64,000 nt of DNA. It comes from Chamaecrista fasciculata. Lineage: Eukaryota; Streptophyta; Magnoliopsida; Fabales; Fabaceae. Below are positions 23,298 through 34,872 of this stretch, piece after piece. The notes beneath the pieces are model-generated. The model was not told the DNA's origin, searched no databases, and was given only the letters and a program-made list of their open reading frames with translations. Positions within the stretch are counted from its first letter, which is position 1, and the number at the start of each line of letters is the position of its first letter. A program made the position numbers and the translations under genes. Where the stretch lies: the NCBI GenBank assembly GCA_003254925.1, contig QANZ01017293.1, positions 136,689 through 200,688 of the forward strand, written 5' to 3'.

Positions 23298-23563
23298 TTT
23301 GGTCTAGATTTTGGTCTAGATTTTTTTTTTTTTTTGTAACAAAAGCCAATAATTGTCTTAAAAATAAGACTTTGGTCTAGATTTTTTTTTGTAGGTAATG
23401 TGATGGGTTTCTCCCGCCTATCCGTGTAACGATCTAAGTGAAGATTAATCCCATTCGGACTATAAAGACGAAACGGTCTTGCCCTCCCAACAATATCAAC
23501 AGTAGAAATCAAACTTGGGTCTTCTCACCTACCAATCACTTGTTGGTATTTGGTCTAGATTTT
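23298..23563 (-). mobile_element. Two successive retroposon insertions at one target site (LINE tail, then SINE-like)
   Basis: TTTGGTCTAGATT occurs at 23298-23310, 23310-23322, 23371-23383 and 23549-23561. Between the second and third copies is a T-run plus ~40 bp that, on the minus strand, ends TTTTGTTACAAAAA, like the LINE tail at 17.7 kb. Between the third and fourth is ~165 bp that on the minus strand runs from TACCAACAAGTGATTGGTAG through GTTTGATTTC (box-B-like) to an A-run, as in a tRNA-derived SINE. The repeated target word flanks each insert as a target duplication. Confidence 0.6.
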
Positions 23564-23857
23564 ATTTATGAATGGAAGGCCAAAAAGGGGGTTGAGAGCG
23601 GAATCTTGGGTTTTTATTTGGTGTGGTGGACCCCACGTGACGTCTTTTTTCTTCATCGTTACTTGTCCCTCTCCTTTTCCTCTTCCTCCGCCTTCGTTTC
23701 CCTTACGTACGTTAACGCATGTTTCAGTCTCATCCGTAAATCCTACATACCACCAGGGCTAAATCCGTCATAAAATAATCTCTCAGTACTCTCTCGTAAT
23801 TCCAACCTCAGACCGTGGGTAAAATCGTCTTACTATAGTGTTTGGTTCGGCAACCCC

Positions 23858-25009
23858 TATATATATAGCCTAGTCCACACCAGTAATACTAGCAAGTAGG
23901 AAAAACAAAACACAAAACAAAACCCAAAAATACTCACTCTTCTGCGTAACGTAGTAACACATCATCATCATCAAATTTCATTTTTCGTAATTGTAACTGT
24001 AAGTATAACTTTCTCTCTTCTCTGTTTTTCCATGTGAATCAGAGGCCCAACAAATTAAACAACCACGTTGAAATTGCTCAACCTTCTTCTTCTTCTTCTT
24101 CTTAATTAATCCTCTTTCTCTATCTCTCACTCCTCAAAACACAGGAAGGAAAATAAGGTTGTTGCAGGTCTGTAATTACTTCATTCTCGAACATTCTCAG
24201 TATAGTGTTGTAGCTCTACTACCCCAATTCTTGCATCTCTTTCTTTCTCTCTATTTTCTACATATTTAATTAGTTTCCTGTATCATATTTTTCTGATTAT
24301 TTTTTATTTTCCTTCTCATGGACCACATTTGTATTATTTCTCTTTCCCTTTCATCGTCGTCATTTTCCGCCCCTTTCTCTGATGAGGTGTATCGTCATTA
24401 TCTTTTGAGTTCTGTTTATTTCATTTCACGTCAACTTGATTTTTATCTTCATCACCCTTAGCTTCGAAATCCCTTTTTCTCTTTTTCTTTTTTAATTTAA
24501 TTTGCACTGTATGATCAAGACTTCGTCAAATGCCCGTTATTTGCTTATTTTCCTTCATTTTCTCTTCTGTCTTGCACTGTATGATCAAGACTTCGTCAAA
24601 TGCCCGCAATTTGATTCTTAAATTTATACTCAAATTTATATTTTCTCTTATTATTATTTTTGTAACCTTCCAAATCCATATAGTACACATAGAACTAGAA
24701 TGTTCATTGTTCCTGTATTTTATTTTTTTAAAAAAAAAAAATTGAATCACCTCGTTAAGCCAGCCAGAAAGCCAGAAAGTAATATATGTCAATATACTAA
24801 AAATAGATGCCGCGCATTGGTTTGTACACTATTTTCCATTTTAAAATGCAACACTGTTTGGCTCTTTCTGCATTGTTTCTCTATCCAGTTTGACTATTTT
24901 TTCCCCATTATCCACGTATATATATATAATTTGAATAATTCAAGACTCATTATATATTCATCATCACCTTTTTGTGTGTCTAGCTGGCTGCTACTAAAAA
25001 CTTGTGAAG
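23858..25009 (+). promoter_or_regulatory. Promoter and leader of the GH3 gene
   Basis: A TATA-like CTATATATATAG lies at 23858-23868, with transcription likely starting near 23890. A strong donor, GTAAGTAT, at 23999 and an acceptor-like GTGTCTAG ending at 24983 suggest a ~985-bp leader intron, placing the start codon 26 bases into exon 2. CT-rich and (CTT)n tracts near 24087 fit a plant leader. A 35-bp sequence is directly repeated at 24502-24536 and 24572-24606. Confidence 0.5.
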
Positions 25010-28000
25010 ATGTTGGAGAAACAAGAAGAGTTTAGCACAAAAAAGGTGATGGAGGAATTTGAGGTTATGACAAAGAATGCTGAAAGAGTTCAGAGGGAGA
25101 CACTTAGAAAGATTTTAGAAGCAAATGCATCATCAGAATACCTTCAAAGTTTGGGTCTTAATGGAAGAACTGACCCACAAAGTTTCAAAACTTGTGTCCC
25201 TTTGGTTACTCATAAGGACTTGGAGCCTTATATTCAGAGAATCAGTGATGGTGATGCCCCTTCTGCTCTCACAGGAAACCCCATTACAACAATGTCCCTA
25301 AGGTCATTTTCTTCAACTTTTTAAATTACATCTATATTATATAAAGTTTGGAGGGACCAAAAAGGTATTTTTATCTTTTTTTTTTAGTCTCCATGCTTTG
25401 TAACCATTTTTGGTGTCCACATATTTTTTAATGAGTCAGGTTTATATATGTTGTCTAGCGACCATTCATTAAGTGGATACAAGACAAATGATAAAATCAT
25501 CAAAACATAAAATTTCAAGGGTGAATTTGAAAATTGATATAAAGTTTGGGGATTAAAAAAGTATTTTTTACCTTTTTTATGTTGTCTTTTTGCCTGTTTG
25601 AGCTTGGCTGTTGTTGCACAGTTAAATCTTAAATGTTTGATTCTTTGATTTCTTTTTCTTTGTTTTTTTTTGTTGGCAGTTCCGGCACTACTGAGGGGAA
25701 GCCAAAATATGTACCTTGGAATGATGAATTATTTGAAACAACAGTGCAGATATTTCAGACTTCATTTGCCTTCAGGAACAGGTAACTATTCATGAATCAA
25801 TGATGGCCTCTAATTTATTATTTAGTGAAAGAAACTTACTTTTTAGTCTTTAAATTTGTACAAAGTCAACAAATCAATCTCTAAATAATCGAAATACACA
25901 ACTTGGCCTTCGAAATATTGCACTCGTCAAGGATAGTAAAATAGTATAAAATCAATTCAAATTCAAAGACTACATCGTTGACGATTGAGATATTTCAGTA
26001 ACCAAAATTGTGTATTTTGATTGTTTCAAGAATTGATTTGTTGATTTTGGACAAAAATAATAAATGTTTTGTGTAATTGAAAAGGAGTGAATGATGGATA
26101 AATTGATGTGTTATGGACAGAGATTTTCCTATGGACAAAGGCAAGACTTTGAACTTCATCTACAGCAGCAAGCAATTGAAAACAAAAGGAGGATTAATAG
26201 CTGGAACTGCTACAACAAACTTGTTTCGTGATGTCCGATACAAATCATCCATGAAACCAATTCAGTCCCAATGTTGTAGCCCTGATGAAGTCATCTTTGC
26301 TTCTGATTTTCATCAATCTCTTTACTGTCATCTCCTCAGTGGACTCATCTTCAGACACCAAGTTCAAGTGGTATCATCCACTTTTGCACATGGCATTGTC
26401 AATGCTTTCAGGTTCCTAGAGCAAGTTTGGGAGGAACTCTGTACTGACATCCAAGAGGGTATTGTCAGCACCACCCGGATCACCGACCCAGTAATCCGAA
26501 CCGCCATGGATAAACTGCTAGCCCGACCGGACCCGGAGTCATCGGATTCGATTCGCAAAACATGTGAAGGAGCAACAAATAATGGGTATTATGGATTGAT
26601 TGAAGAGTTGTTTCCAAATTTGAAGTATGTGTATGGGATCATGACAGGGTCTATGGAGCCTTATTTGAAGAAGTTGAGGCATTATGCAGGGAAGGTCCCA
26701 TTGGTGACTGCAGACTATGGTTCTTCTGAAGGATGGGTTGGGGTGAATGTGAACCCAATGGTTCCACCAGAATCTGCAACTTATGTTGTGCTTCCTCAAA
26801 TTGGTTACTTTGAGTTTTTACCTCTCAAACACATGGATGATGATGATGATGGTCCATTAGGACTCACTCAAGTGAAGGTTGGAGAAGAATATGAGGTTGT
26901 GATCACCAATCCGGCAGGCCTATATCGGTATAGGCTAGGAGATGTGGTAAAGGTAATGTTGGAGAGTTTATAAGCAGAGTAAATTAATAATTTGATCCTT
27001 GAAAAATCACCAAGTTATCAATTCAGTCCTTTACACAATTTAGTCTTGGAAAAATTAAAAGGGTAAATTATTTAGTCCATGAAAAGGACTAATAAGTATA
27101 CCTTATTGACCTTTCAAGGACTAAATTGTATATTTTAATTTTTCAAGGATCGAGTTGTTAGTTCAATATTTTTTCAGGGACCAAATTGTTAGTATACTCG
27201 TTACATAAAAGTTTTGTTACAATTTATATATCTTTGATTTGATCAAACGACATGAAAATTAGTTTTACAGAAAACTAACAATTTGATTATTGAAAAATTA
27301 TTGAGTTGACAATTCAATCCTTAAAAGATTGAAATACATAGTTTAGTTCCTAAAAGATTAAAATAATAAACTCTTCAATCCATGAAAGCTTAAAATGATA
27401 TAGTACTATTTAGTCCGTAAAAAAGACTAATAAATATACTATTTTAATCTTCCAGAGGCTAATTAAACTTGTTTTTAAATCTTTTAAGGACTAAGTTGTA
27501 AACTTAGTAATTTTTCAAAGACTGAATTATTAGTTTACTTATTAGGTTTAAATTGTATCTATTACTAAATAGACATACTTTCAAATGAATGTTTTATAAA
27601 TCATGTCTATGTAGTGATCTATCACGTCTCAAATGATCTTTCATTTATCTCTTTCTTCTATGATTATTTCGAATAGGTGACCGGGTTTCATAACTCAACC
27701 CCGGAGCTGAAGTTTGTGTGCCGGAGCAATCTTATGCTGACCGTGAACATTGACAAGAACACCGAGAATGACTTACAGTTAGCAGTGGAAGCAGCAACCA
27801 AAGTACTAGCACAAGACAAGCTTGAGCTAGTAGACTTCACTAGCCATGTTGATATGTCAACAGAACCAGGACATTATGTGATATTCTGGGAAATAAATGG
27901 GGAACCAACTGAACAATTACTCACTCAATGTTGCAACTGTTTGGACACCTCATTTGTGGATGCAGGCTATATTAGTTCAAGAAAAGTGAAGTGTATTGGT

Positions 28001-28183
28001 CCCTTGGAACTTTGTATCCTACGCAGAGGAACATTCCACAAGATTCTACAACATTTCTTAGGATTAGGAGGTGCTGTTAGCCAGTACAAGACACCTAGAT
28101 GTGTTAGCCCTAAAAATGCTACACTCTTGCACATTTTGACTCGCAATGTTGTCAACAAAGTTCTCAGCACTGCTTTCAACTGA
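25010..28183 (+). CDS. GH3: GH3 acyl-acid amido synthetase, JAR1-like organisation
   Basis: Four exons: 25010-25302, 25680-25781, 26121-26952 and 27677-28183, giving 577 residues (JAR1 is 575). All junctions are GT-AG and in frame. It begins MLEKQEEFSTKKVMEEFEVM. The three adenylate-forming motifs are intact: SSGTTEG at residues 98-104, YGSSEGW at 331-337 and YRLGDVV at 402-408; IDKNTE follows in the C-terminal domain. GH3 enzymes adenylate jasmonate, auxin or benzoate-type acids and join them to amino acids in the cytosol. The start (MLEK) and length point to the JAR1/GH3.11 side of the family, but some blocks also resemble GH3.10, so the substrate is open. A short Asp run (HMDDDDDGP) lies at about residues 374-382. 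Introns 2 and 3 carry MITEs. Confidence 0.93.
25842..26060. mobile_element. MITE in GH3 intron 2
   Basis: TCAACAAATCAATCTCTAAA near the left end is mirrored by the complement of ...CAAGAATTGATTTGTTGATT near the right. AATACACAA and GAAATATTGCA phrases are also mirrored. It fills most of the intron without touching the splice sites. Confidence 0.6.
26977..27199. mobile_element. MITE in GH3 intron 3, copy a
   Basis: Ends GAGTAAATTAATAATTTGAT and ...CCAAATTGTTAGTATACTC are inverted. Same family as 6620-6857 and 28530-28800. It begins 24 bp after the donor. Confidence 0.65.
27269..27538. mobile_element. MITE in GH3 intron 3, copy b
   Basis: Ends AGAAAACTAACAATTTGATT and ...GACTGAATTATTAGTTTACT are inverted, with GACTAATAAATATACT at the centre. 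A second member of the family ~70 bp after the first. Confidence 0.6.
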
Positions 28184-28529
28184 TTCATGTTTTTTTAGGT
28201 GATCGTTATGTTATGGGCATGCATTATTATGGTATATGGGTAGTAAGTAAAAAGTTTGGATAATGTGGGGGCAAAAAGAATATGGTTGTCTGACATAAAT
28301 GTTGAAAAGGATCATGTTTGTATGGGCCCATGTTTAACAACAGACAAGGTGAGAGAATATATATACATAGGGCTCAATGAGTTGGATAGCAATGGTTAAA
28401 ATTAACACCTTTTTTGTGATATAACTGTCCCCTGCAAAATATATACATTGGGACGAAATTTACATGGAGATAAAATTGACGGTCGGTATAAAGTTAATGG
28501 ATGAAATTAGTACTTTTGTCATAAAATAA

Positions 28530-28800
28530 TGAGAAAACTAATAATTTGGTCCCTGAAAGATCATCGAACTAACAACTCAGTCCCTAAAAGATTGAAATGT
28601 ACAGTTTAATCCCTAAAAGATCAAAACAGTATATTAACTAGTCCTTTTTATGGACTAATTAAATAGTATACCGTTTTAATCTTTTAGAGACTAAAAAGTA
28701 TATGTTTTGATCTTTCAGGGACTAAATATGCATTTTAATCTTTCAGGGACCGAATTGTCAACTTAATAATTTTTCAGGGACCAAATTATTGGTTTTCTCA
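28530..28800. mobile_element. MITE downstream of GH3, best-preserved family member
   Basis: Inverted ends TGAGAAAACTAATAATTTGG and CCAAATTATTGGTTTTCTCA over at least 30 bp, flanked by TAA on both sides. A 3-bp TWA duplication would suggest PIF/Harbinger-type mobilisation, though three bases are weak evidence. Length 271 bp. Confidence 0.75.
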
Positions 28801-29560
28801 TAATAAAAGTGTTACTTTAGTGAATGGTTATGCTATGTCCTACAACTACAATTATGGATGAATGGACCATCGAGCATGTTACTCATAAATAAAGTAGAGG
28901 GATGAAAAGTTGGGACTTGGGAGACATAACAGTGAACGACGCCCTTCTTCGTCTTATAAAGTTGAACATCATATCTATCCACTATCATTTGATAATTAAT
29001 TTTGATGATTTGAGATGCATGCGTGCAAGTTAATATGTGAAAAAATGACATTTAATTTAACAGAGTACTCTTTAAGTTTGGAAATTAAATTTGCATTGAT
29101 ATGATTTTTTTCTAATTTTTTTTTTTTGTATTATGAGTAATTGTGAGTTTGTGAAGGATTATTTTGCAAAAAATTTTCTACAAGTATTTTCTATTAGAGG
29201 TAAATTTACGTCAGAAATTAAATAAGGAAACCTCTTTTAAGATTCAAACTTAAGTAGTTCACAACATGTGAAAAATTAATTAATCCCATATGTTTTTTTT
29301 TATGAAAATTAAACCCTTTTGTTAGACTCAATCTTATTGTTAAATTAAATCAAAATTGATAGAAAGAAAAATATAATATAAACCCTTTTAATCACTCAGC
29401 GAGACTATTGGTGCAACAATCAATTGGCCCATTAGGGGTGAACAACCCAACTCATCAACTTGCGAACCTACACAAATCAACTCAATTTGCAACTATGGGT
29501 TGGTGAGTTGAATCAGGTTCGCCGATTGGATTGGGTTCAAAATTTTTAACTTGCACAGTT
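28801..29560. other. AT-rich intergenic stretch
   Basis: No gene seen. About 29430-29560 carries mirrored AACCCAACTCA / TGGGTTGGTGAGTTG words typical of hAT-derived MITEs, but no termini could be fixed. Confidence 0.35.
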
Positions 29561-30168
29561 GCGGGTAGTGTTGAAAACTCCTCTCCCGTGAGGATCCATC
29601 TCTCTCTTTATGAGAGTATTACTTTGTTTCTAAGGTTTTGTGGCGACGGCGTTCTGGCAGGGCTTCCACAATGGCATTCTGCGGTGACGACGCTAGATTA
29701 GACATTCCACGGCGACTTCCTGGTTTCGTTCTGGTTTTTGGGTGCTCTTCCAGGACGTCGTTTCGTTTTATCAAATTATTATTATTGTTTTGAGTGTGAT
29801 TATGTCATTATTTAGAACAGTCATTGAGGTTGTTTGTTGTCCTGATTGGAAGTGTTTGTGTTTTTTATATGATTTTATTTATGTTTCGAGTTATTTAGAT
29901 GGTTGTAGTTTTAGTTGGATTCTTAGATCCGCTAACTTGGCAGCTGATTTTCTTGCCAATTTGTCTGAAACGAGAATGGGTCCTCTTGGATGGATTGCAA
30001 ACCCCCACCCTTTGTTAGTTGATATTCTGTCTAGCGTTGATGTTCATACTAGAGAGGGGTTGGTTATTTTTGCTTTGTTTTCGTTTATACTGTGTTTGGC
30101 TTTTTTTTACCTGAATACTGTGTTTCGCTTTGCCTTGCTTTTAAATAAATTATGTTTCATGACAAAAA
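29560..30168 (+). mobile_element. LINE remnant with RNase H-like C-terminus
   Basis: A plus-strand frame contains FSWILRSANLAADFLANLSE, the RNase H-like motif (W.LR..N.AAD.LA) at the 3' end of plant LINE ORF2. It ends in CATGACAAAAAAAA, an A-tail like the LINE at 17.7 kb. The 5' part from about 29590 is more GC-balanced and may be unrelated or LINE leader. I could not find a target duplication, so the left boundary is approximate. Confidence 0.6.
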
Positions 30169-30204
30169 AAATTAAAAGAACCCAAAACAGTTGTTATATA
30201 TACA

Positions 30205-30540
30205 ATTTTAATTTTGGTTCCTTATCTTTTAAGGTAAATTGTAATTCACCCTTTTATCTTTTATTTTTTTATTGTAATTTTGATCCTCTAAGTTTTTCAA
30301 AAGTTCCATCCCTAACGACTTAATCAATATAATAAGAAATGACTCGTCAAAAATAAAATTTTATCCAAGATTCATCGCATTCAAATTTAAAATGAAAAAG
30401 TTATTATCACATTCCAAAGGGTGAAACTTTTGAAAAACTTAAAAGACCAAAATTGCAATATATGTAAAAAAAAAAAGAGACAAAGGACTGAATTGCAACT
30501 TACTCCAAAAATAAAGTGCTAAAATTGCACTTTGGCCTAA
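30205..30540. mobile_element. MITE with mirrored ends
   Basis: The left phrases TTTTGGTTCCTTATC and TAAATTGTAATTCACCC are mirrored by GGACTGAATTGCAACTTACTC and GCTAAAATTGCACTTTGGCC on the right. No coding sequence. Confidence 0.5.
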
Positions 30541-31354
30541 TCTATTTCATCTTAACAATTACATATTCAAAAAAAATGTAGATAGAAAAATTCAACATAA
30601 AACAAAATAAATGGGCGCTAAACTCTTTTGACCATCATTAAATGGGAATCAAAGAAAATATAGAGTTGATTAGATATAAAAGCTTTAGCAACTACACATT
30701 CTAAATCAGAATAAAATAAAAATCTAAGAATAAAGAAATTAAATTTTGATCTAGGAATCACAGAAATAGCCCAAAAAAAATTGATGAGCTGAACATTTTA
30801 AAACAACTTCAGATCTAAGTACGCGCTTTGCCCATGGTTTAACTTTCTGAAATTGATAATTTTACTAAAAATACTAGAAACCAGAACAATTGGATTGGAT
30901 ATATAAAACAATGAAATATTCATCAAAATCTTAAAGAATTAAATCAATAATGAGTATGAAATAGACTATAATGCATACCAAAATTGTTGTTATCAAAATG
31001 TTAATTAATTTTGGTGAATCCTCAAGTCAAATTCCAATCACTTGAAACAAGGGTGAGTTTAAATCGAGAGGATGCTCTCTTATTGGGTCTTGGATACTCA
31101 AGTTAGCAAAATTACTAATTTTGTTTTCAAACTTTGAACCAATTATCAATTTTATTTTTAATTTTTTTTTACTATCAATTTTGTTAATGGCAACATGCAT
31201 TCATATAATTATTTAATTGTCAATTACAGAAAAAGAGAAAGAAGAATAATATACATAAATGATAAAATGTATATTGATTTTCTCTGATATATAAGGATGA
31301 TTATATTTTGAGATTATCCACTTTCTTAAAACACTGATTGGGATTGTGCGTGAA
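30541..31354. other. AT-rich intergenic stretch
   Basis: No open frame, hairpin or recognisable element that I can support. Confidence 0.3.
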
Positions 31355-32150
31355 CTAGGAAGTACGGACACAGATACGGGACACGATATGGATACGGATA
31401 CGTCGACACGTCAAATTCTTAATTTTACAGGACACGACACGACATATATATATATAATATTATAATTTCAAGAAGAGACAAAATGAAAATAATCAAAAAT
31501 TCATAAATACTGATAAACATTTCAAAAATTGCAAATGTTGTCATATATGTTCGTACTCCGTATTCAAAAAATCATAAATGGAGTATTCTTTCTATGCATT
31601 ACCAAAATATGTACTAAAATTTGATAGGCATATATAAGTAAACAGAATATTTCCTCACGAATCTAGCTGAAAAGTCATTTAAAGATCAATTTTATTTTGT
31701 CCTCAAATAATGTTGTTGCCTTCGTCAGTAAATATAACCCCCTCCAACTCCGGTTCATCAAACAGTGATGAGTGATAATGAATGATGATGACCAATAGTG
31801 CACGACAATGAACGGCGATGAATGACGGTGAAAGACGATGAACTGAGGCGAACGGCAATGAACAATGGTGAACGAAGGTGAACAAAAGTTGTCGAGATAG
31901 TTTTGTCGAAAGCGATATAAAAAAACCCAAAATTGATTTTCTAGGTTAAAAAATTTACATTTAAGGAGAAGTTGGGTCAAAGACATGTCCAAACTGTGTC
32001 GAGCTGTGTCCAAGCTGTGTCGAGCCATGTCCGAGCCGTTGAAAGCCGACATGCCGAGACACGTGTTTGACACATGTCGTACACGTGTCTCACACGTATC
32101 CGTGTCGGACCCGCCAACACGTCAGTAAAATGGCGTGTCCGTGCTTCCTA
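31355..32150. mobile_element. TIR element with GACACG-rich ends, 796 bp
   Basis: Inverted ends CTAGGAAGTACGGACAC and the complement of ...GTGTCCGTGCTTCCTA. Flanking direct repeat GTGCGTGAA (31346-31354 and 32151-32159), 9 bp perfect. The length suits Mutator; 8 of these could be a hAT duplication. Subterminal regions are dense in GACACG/CGTGTC. The interior (about 31760-31890) is a degenerate short tandem array of GATGAAYGRCGRTGAA-like units. Confidence 0.75.
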
Positions 32151-32519
32151 GTGCGTGAATATTAGATTCGAAATGTTGGTAACAAAATCTTTATTCAATT
32201 TTTCTAATATATTAAAAAAGTTAACAATATTACAATAATATTTTATAATATAATTATTTGCTTATTATGGGAATACATATTTCCATTTCCCAATGAATCC
32301 GTAACTTTGAAAGACAAAACATAAAAGCCAATTATTTGATTATATATATATGGCTAGCTAATCTGAGACATAAATATTTTCCAAATATGCAGTGATGGCT
32401 ATGAGCAGCCCAAATATAAAAAGGTGAAGAGTATGAGAGAAGAATTTCAGCACTTGCAATTGCAGAAACCAGAAAGCTAATATATCATTCTGGTTATATT
32501 CTGCAAATGCAAGTCTACG

Positions 32520-32861
32520 ATGATGAAAACAAGTTTAAAAGAAGAGGGTTTAGGATTGGCCATATGGGATTGTGGAAGTGTATTGTATGACTCGTATGAG
32601 TTGGTGAGTTTGAGTTATGAAATTGAAAAGCATATGATGGGTTTTCCAAATTCCATAACGGTCCCTCATTATCACACCACAACTACAAATAATAAAGTAC
32701 TGCCTCCGATCTCTGCAACTAATTCTTCCATCACCAACATCATGACGATGAGAAAGTGGAAGAAGAAGAAGAAGAAGAAGACCAAGAAAATCAAACGATT
32801 TTCTTCTTGTGGGTTATTTTCTGCACTCATATTGGATTCTCAAGGAAAAAACAAGTTTTAA
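32520..32861 (+). CDS. Small intronless gene, unknown function (WDCGSxLYDSYELVSL motif)
   Basis: An uninterrupted frame of 113 residues beginning MMKTSLKEEGLGLAIWDCGS and continuing VLYDSYELVSLSYEIEKHMM. I recall this N-terminal pattern from a family of small uncharacterised plant proteins (KEEGLGL.IWDCGS.LYDSYELVSL), but know no function. The middle is Thr/Asn/Ser-rich and variable. The C-terminus has a Lys run followed by KRFSSCGLFSALI. Either of the first two Met codons could be used. There is no signal peptide or membrane segment. The upstream sequence has a TATATATATATGG run at about 32341, roughly 180 bp before the start. Confidence 0.7.
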   Translation: MMKTSLKEEGLGLAIWDCGSVLYDSYELVSLSYEIEKHMMGFPNSITVPHYHTTTTNNKVLPPISATNSSITNIMTMRKWKKKKKKKTKKIKRFSSCGLFSALILDSQGKNKF

Positions 32862-34270
32862 ATCAATAATAATAATAATAAAGATTATTAGATTACAGAG
32901 GATGGAACATTATGGTCTTGTGGTATTGAAAAGTTTTATGCCGTGGAAGGAAATTGATACGAGTCTCATATCAGGTAGTTAGCTGATCGTAAAGCACTAT
33001 ATAAGGCCTTGGGCTCTCCAACTTCAACAGCTAGCTTTTGAGGTGTGGTTCTCCCAAGGACTTATACTCGTATCAGAAATTGTGCCATGGGATTTTGGTC
33101 TTTGTAATTGTTAATCATATAATTATCATGTCATCATGAGATGGAAAGTTTTATTTGTAATCTCATTTTCTTGAATAACAATATAATGTCCTTTCTTTTA
33201 TTGGGGTTGAGTTTAAGGAAGAGGCTAATATCTCAAAACGTGACGAATTAAGGTTTAAATCCTCACTAAGATCTAGAGGGGATTAAATGGACAAAGGCGA
33301 AATTGAATTTAAGGAAGATGCTAATATCTTAATACGTGGTAAGTTGGTAAGTGGCCGATTAAATGAAAGGACAAAATTGAGCAAAATGCAAGTAAAAATT
33401 CAAGCTGAACAAATACAGTGGATCCAAGTCCACCATCTCGATCTAAAATTCCAAAATTTCCAATCACATCGTAAATTCAATCAAACTTGCTCGCTAACTC
33501 CTACATTTAGATGAATTTACTAGTAGATTTAAAAATGATCAACTGTGGTAAATTCAATGAATATAATTATAGACCAGTTATATAACTTTTTTTTTTTAAA
33601 AAAAAAAGACTATATAGTTACTTATTAACTAATTTTCACTTTTTTATATATAAAAAAAATTAATTAAGGACTTTACTACTCATAACAGCAATCAAAATAA
33701 TTACAAATAAGTGATTTAATTTACTTACTATTTCATTTTACTTTTATTAAGTTAAATAGTAAATGCATTTAATTAATACAATCCATTTTAATCCTTCACA
33801 AATAAATTTTATTCTTTTTTTAACAATTAAATAAATTTTATTCATTCTTTGCGGAGGAGTATGTATTTTAATTGATTTCAAATTTTTGTAACAATAGAGA
33901 TAAGTATCACCATTGATTTTCTTAAGAAAAAAAATATGAAATTATTTATAAATAATTGTTATAAAGTTTTTTTTTGGGTAAAATGAGAGGTTTATTTATA
34001 TTTTATTTTTATTATAGTTACAAATTTTATTTTTTTTGCCTGAATACAAATTTTATGTTAGTATTCTTTTTCTATCATAATTTTATACAAAAAATGTCAT
34101 ATCTTATATTTATCAATAAATCTTATAACTAAAATTTAAGAAAACTTCTATAAATTTAAGATTCTCGTTGACTTATAGCCAAGACCACGTACAATTAACA
34201 AATAAACATCATATTTAATATCTAAAATCCTAATTAAATTGGATCCCTTTAATTATAACACTTATTATAT
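32862..34270. other. Intergenic, AT-rich, with a small repeat insertion
   Basis: An (AAT)n run lies at 32866-32880. About 32955-33085 holds a segment with GATACGAGTCTCATATCAG, ATATAAGG and GCTAGCTTTTGAGG, bounded on the right by ACTCGTATCAGAA; this resembles dispersed LTR-like plant repeats. A ~35-bp phrase (TTTAAGGAAGAGGCTAATAT / TTTAAGGAAGATGCTAATAT) occurs twice near 33211 and 33307. The frame at 33287-33514 looks like chance. Confidence 0.35.
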
Positions 34271-34772
34271 GGATGAACTAGACTCTGGTCGGGGGTCATT
34301 ACCTGATTCAGATGAGGTAACTTTGAGTTGAAGGTTACCTAGTCAGTCTGACCTTTTATACTAGTGGAGAACAATCTGGCGTGATTCTGCCATTAATGCT
34401 CTGATCTGATTGTGATCCTTGGCTCTCACGTTATTTTCTTATTAGTGCAAGGCGCCTTGATGGAGACTCAATCTTGGGAGCAGGATCTCGTTGGGTGATT
34501 ACCTTGACTGATTGTAGATCCAGGTGGATCTTAGATTGATCTTTGATTGATTCCTGATTGATTACGGAGTATTGTTTACTGTTCGTGACGATCTACCTTT
34601 GCGACGTCCTTGCTCCTTGCCCTCTTGGGCGTTCTTAATTGATCCTTTTCGGGTGTCCTTGCTTCTTTAAGGCTCTTTGTGGGTCGGTTACGCACTGGGC
34701 TTAGGGTGGCCTTGTCATTTGGGCCTCATAATTATTGGGCCTATTATCATATACAAATCCATATTTATCAAC
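34271..34772. mobile_element. Possible solo LTR
   Basis: A ~500-bp block of balanced base composition in AT-rich surroundings. It begins TGAACTAGACTCTGG and ends TTTATCAACA, with the TG...CA ends of an LTR and TTGGGCC words near the end, as often seen in plant LTRs. No primer-binding site, polypurine tract or 5-bp duplication found. Confidence 0.3.
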
Positions 34773-34872
34773 AAGGGTTTGGTTTAGTGAAAAGAGATTA
34801 GTTTCCTACTATATATGATAAACCTAAATTCAAATTTCGTTGAGAGATAAATTGTAACTACATTTAATTAAA

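Noticed and set aside
23438-23773. 111-codon plus-strand frame upstream of GH3
   Set aside because: It crosses the SINE-like insertion and its target duplication, so cannot be a conserved gene.
29742-30323. 193-codon plus-strand frame
   Set aside because: Only the RNase H-like part is meaningful; it is LINE debris and the rest is AT-rich filler.
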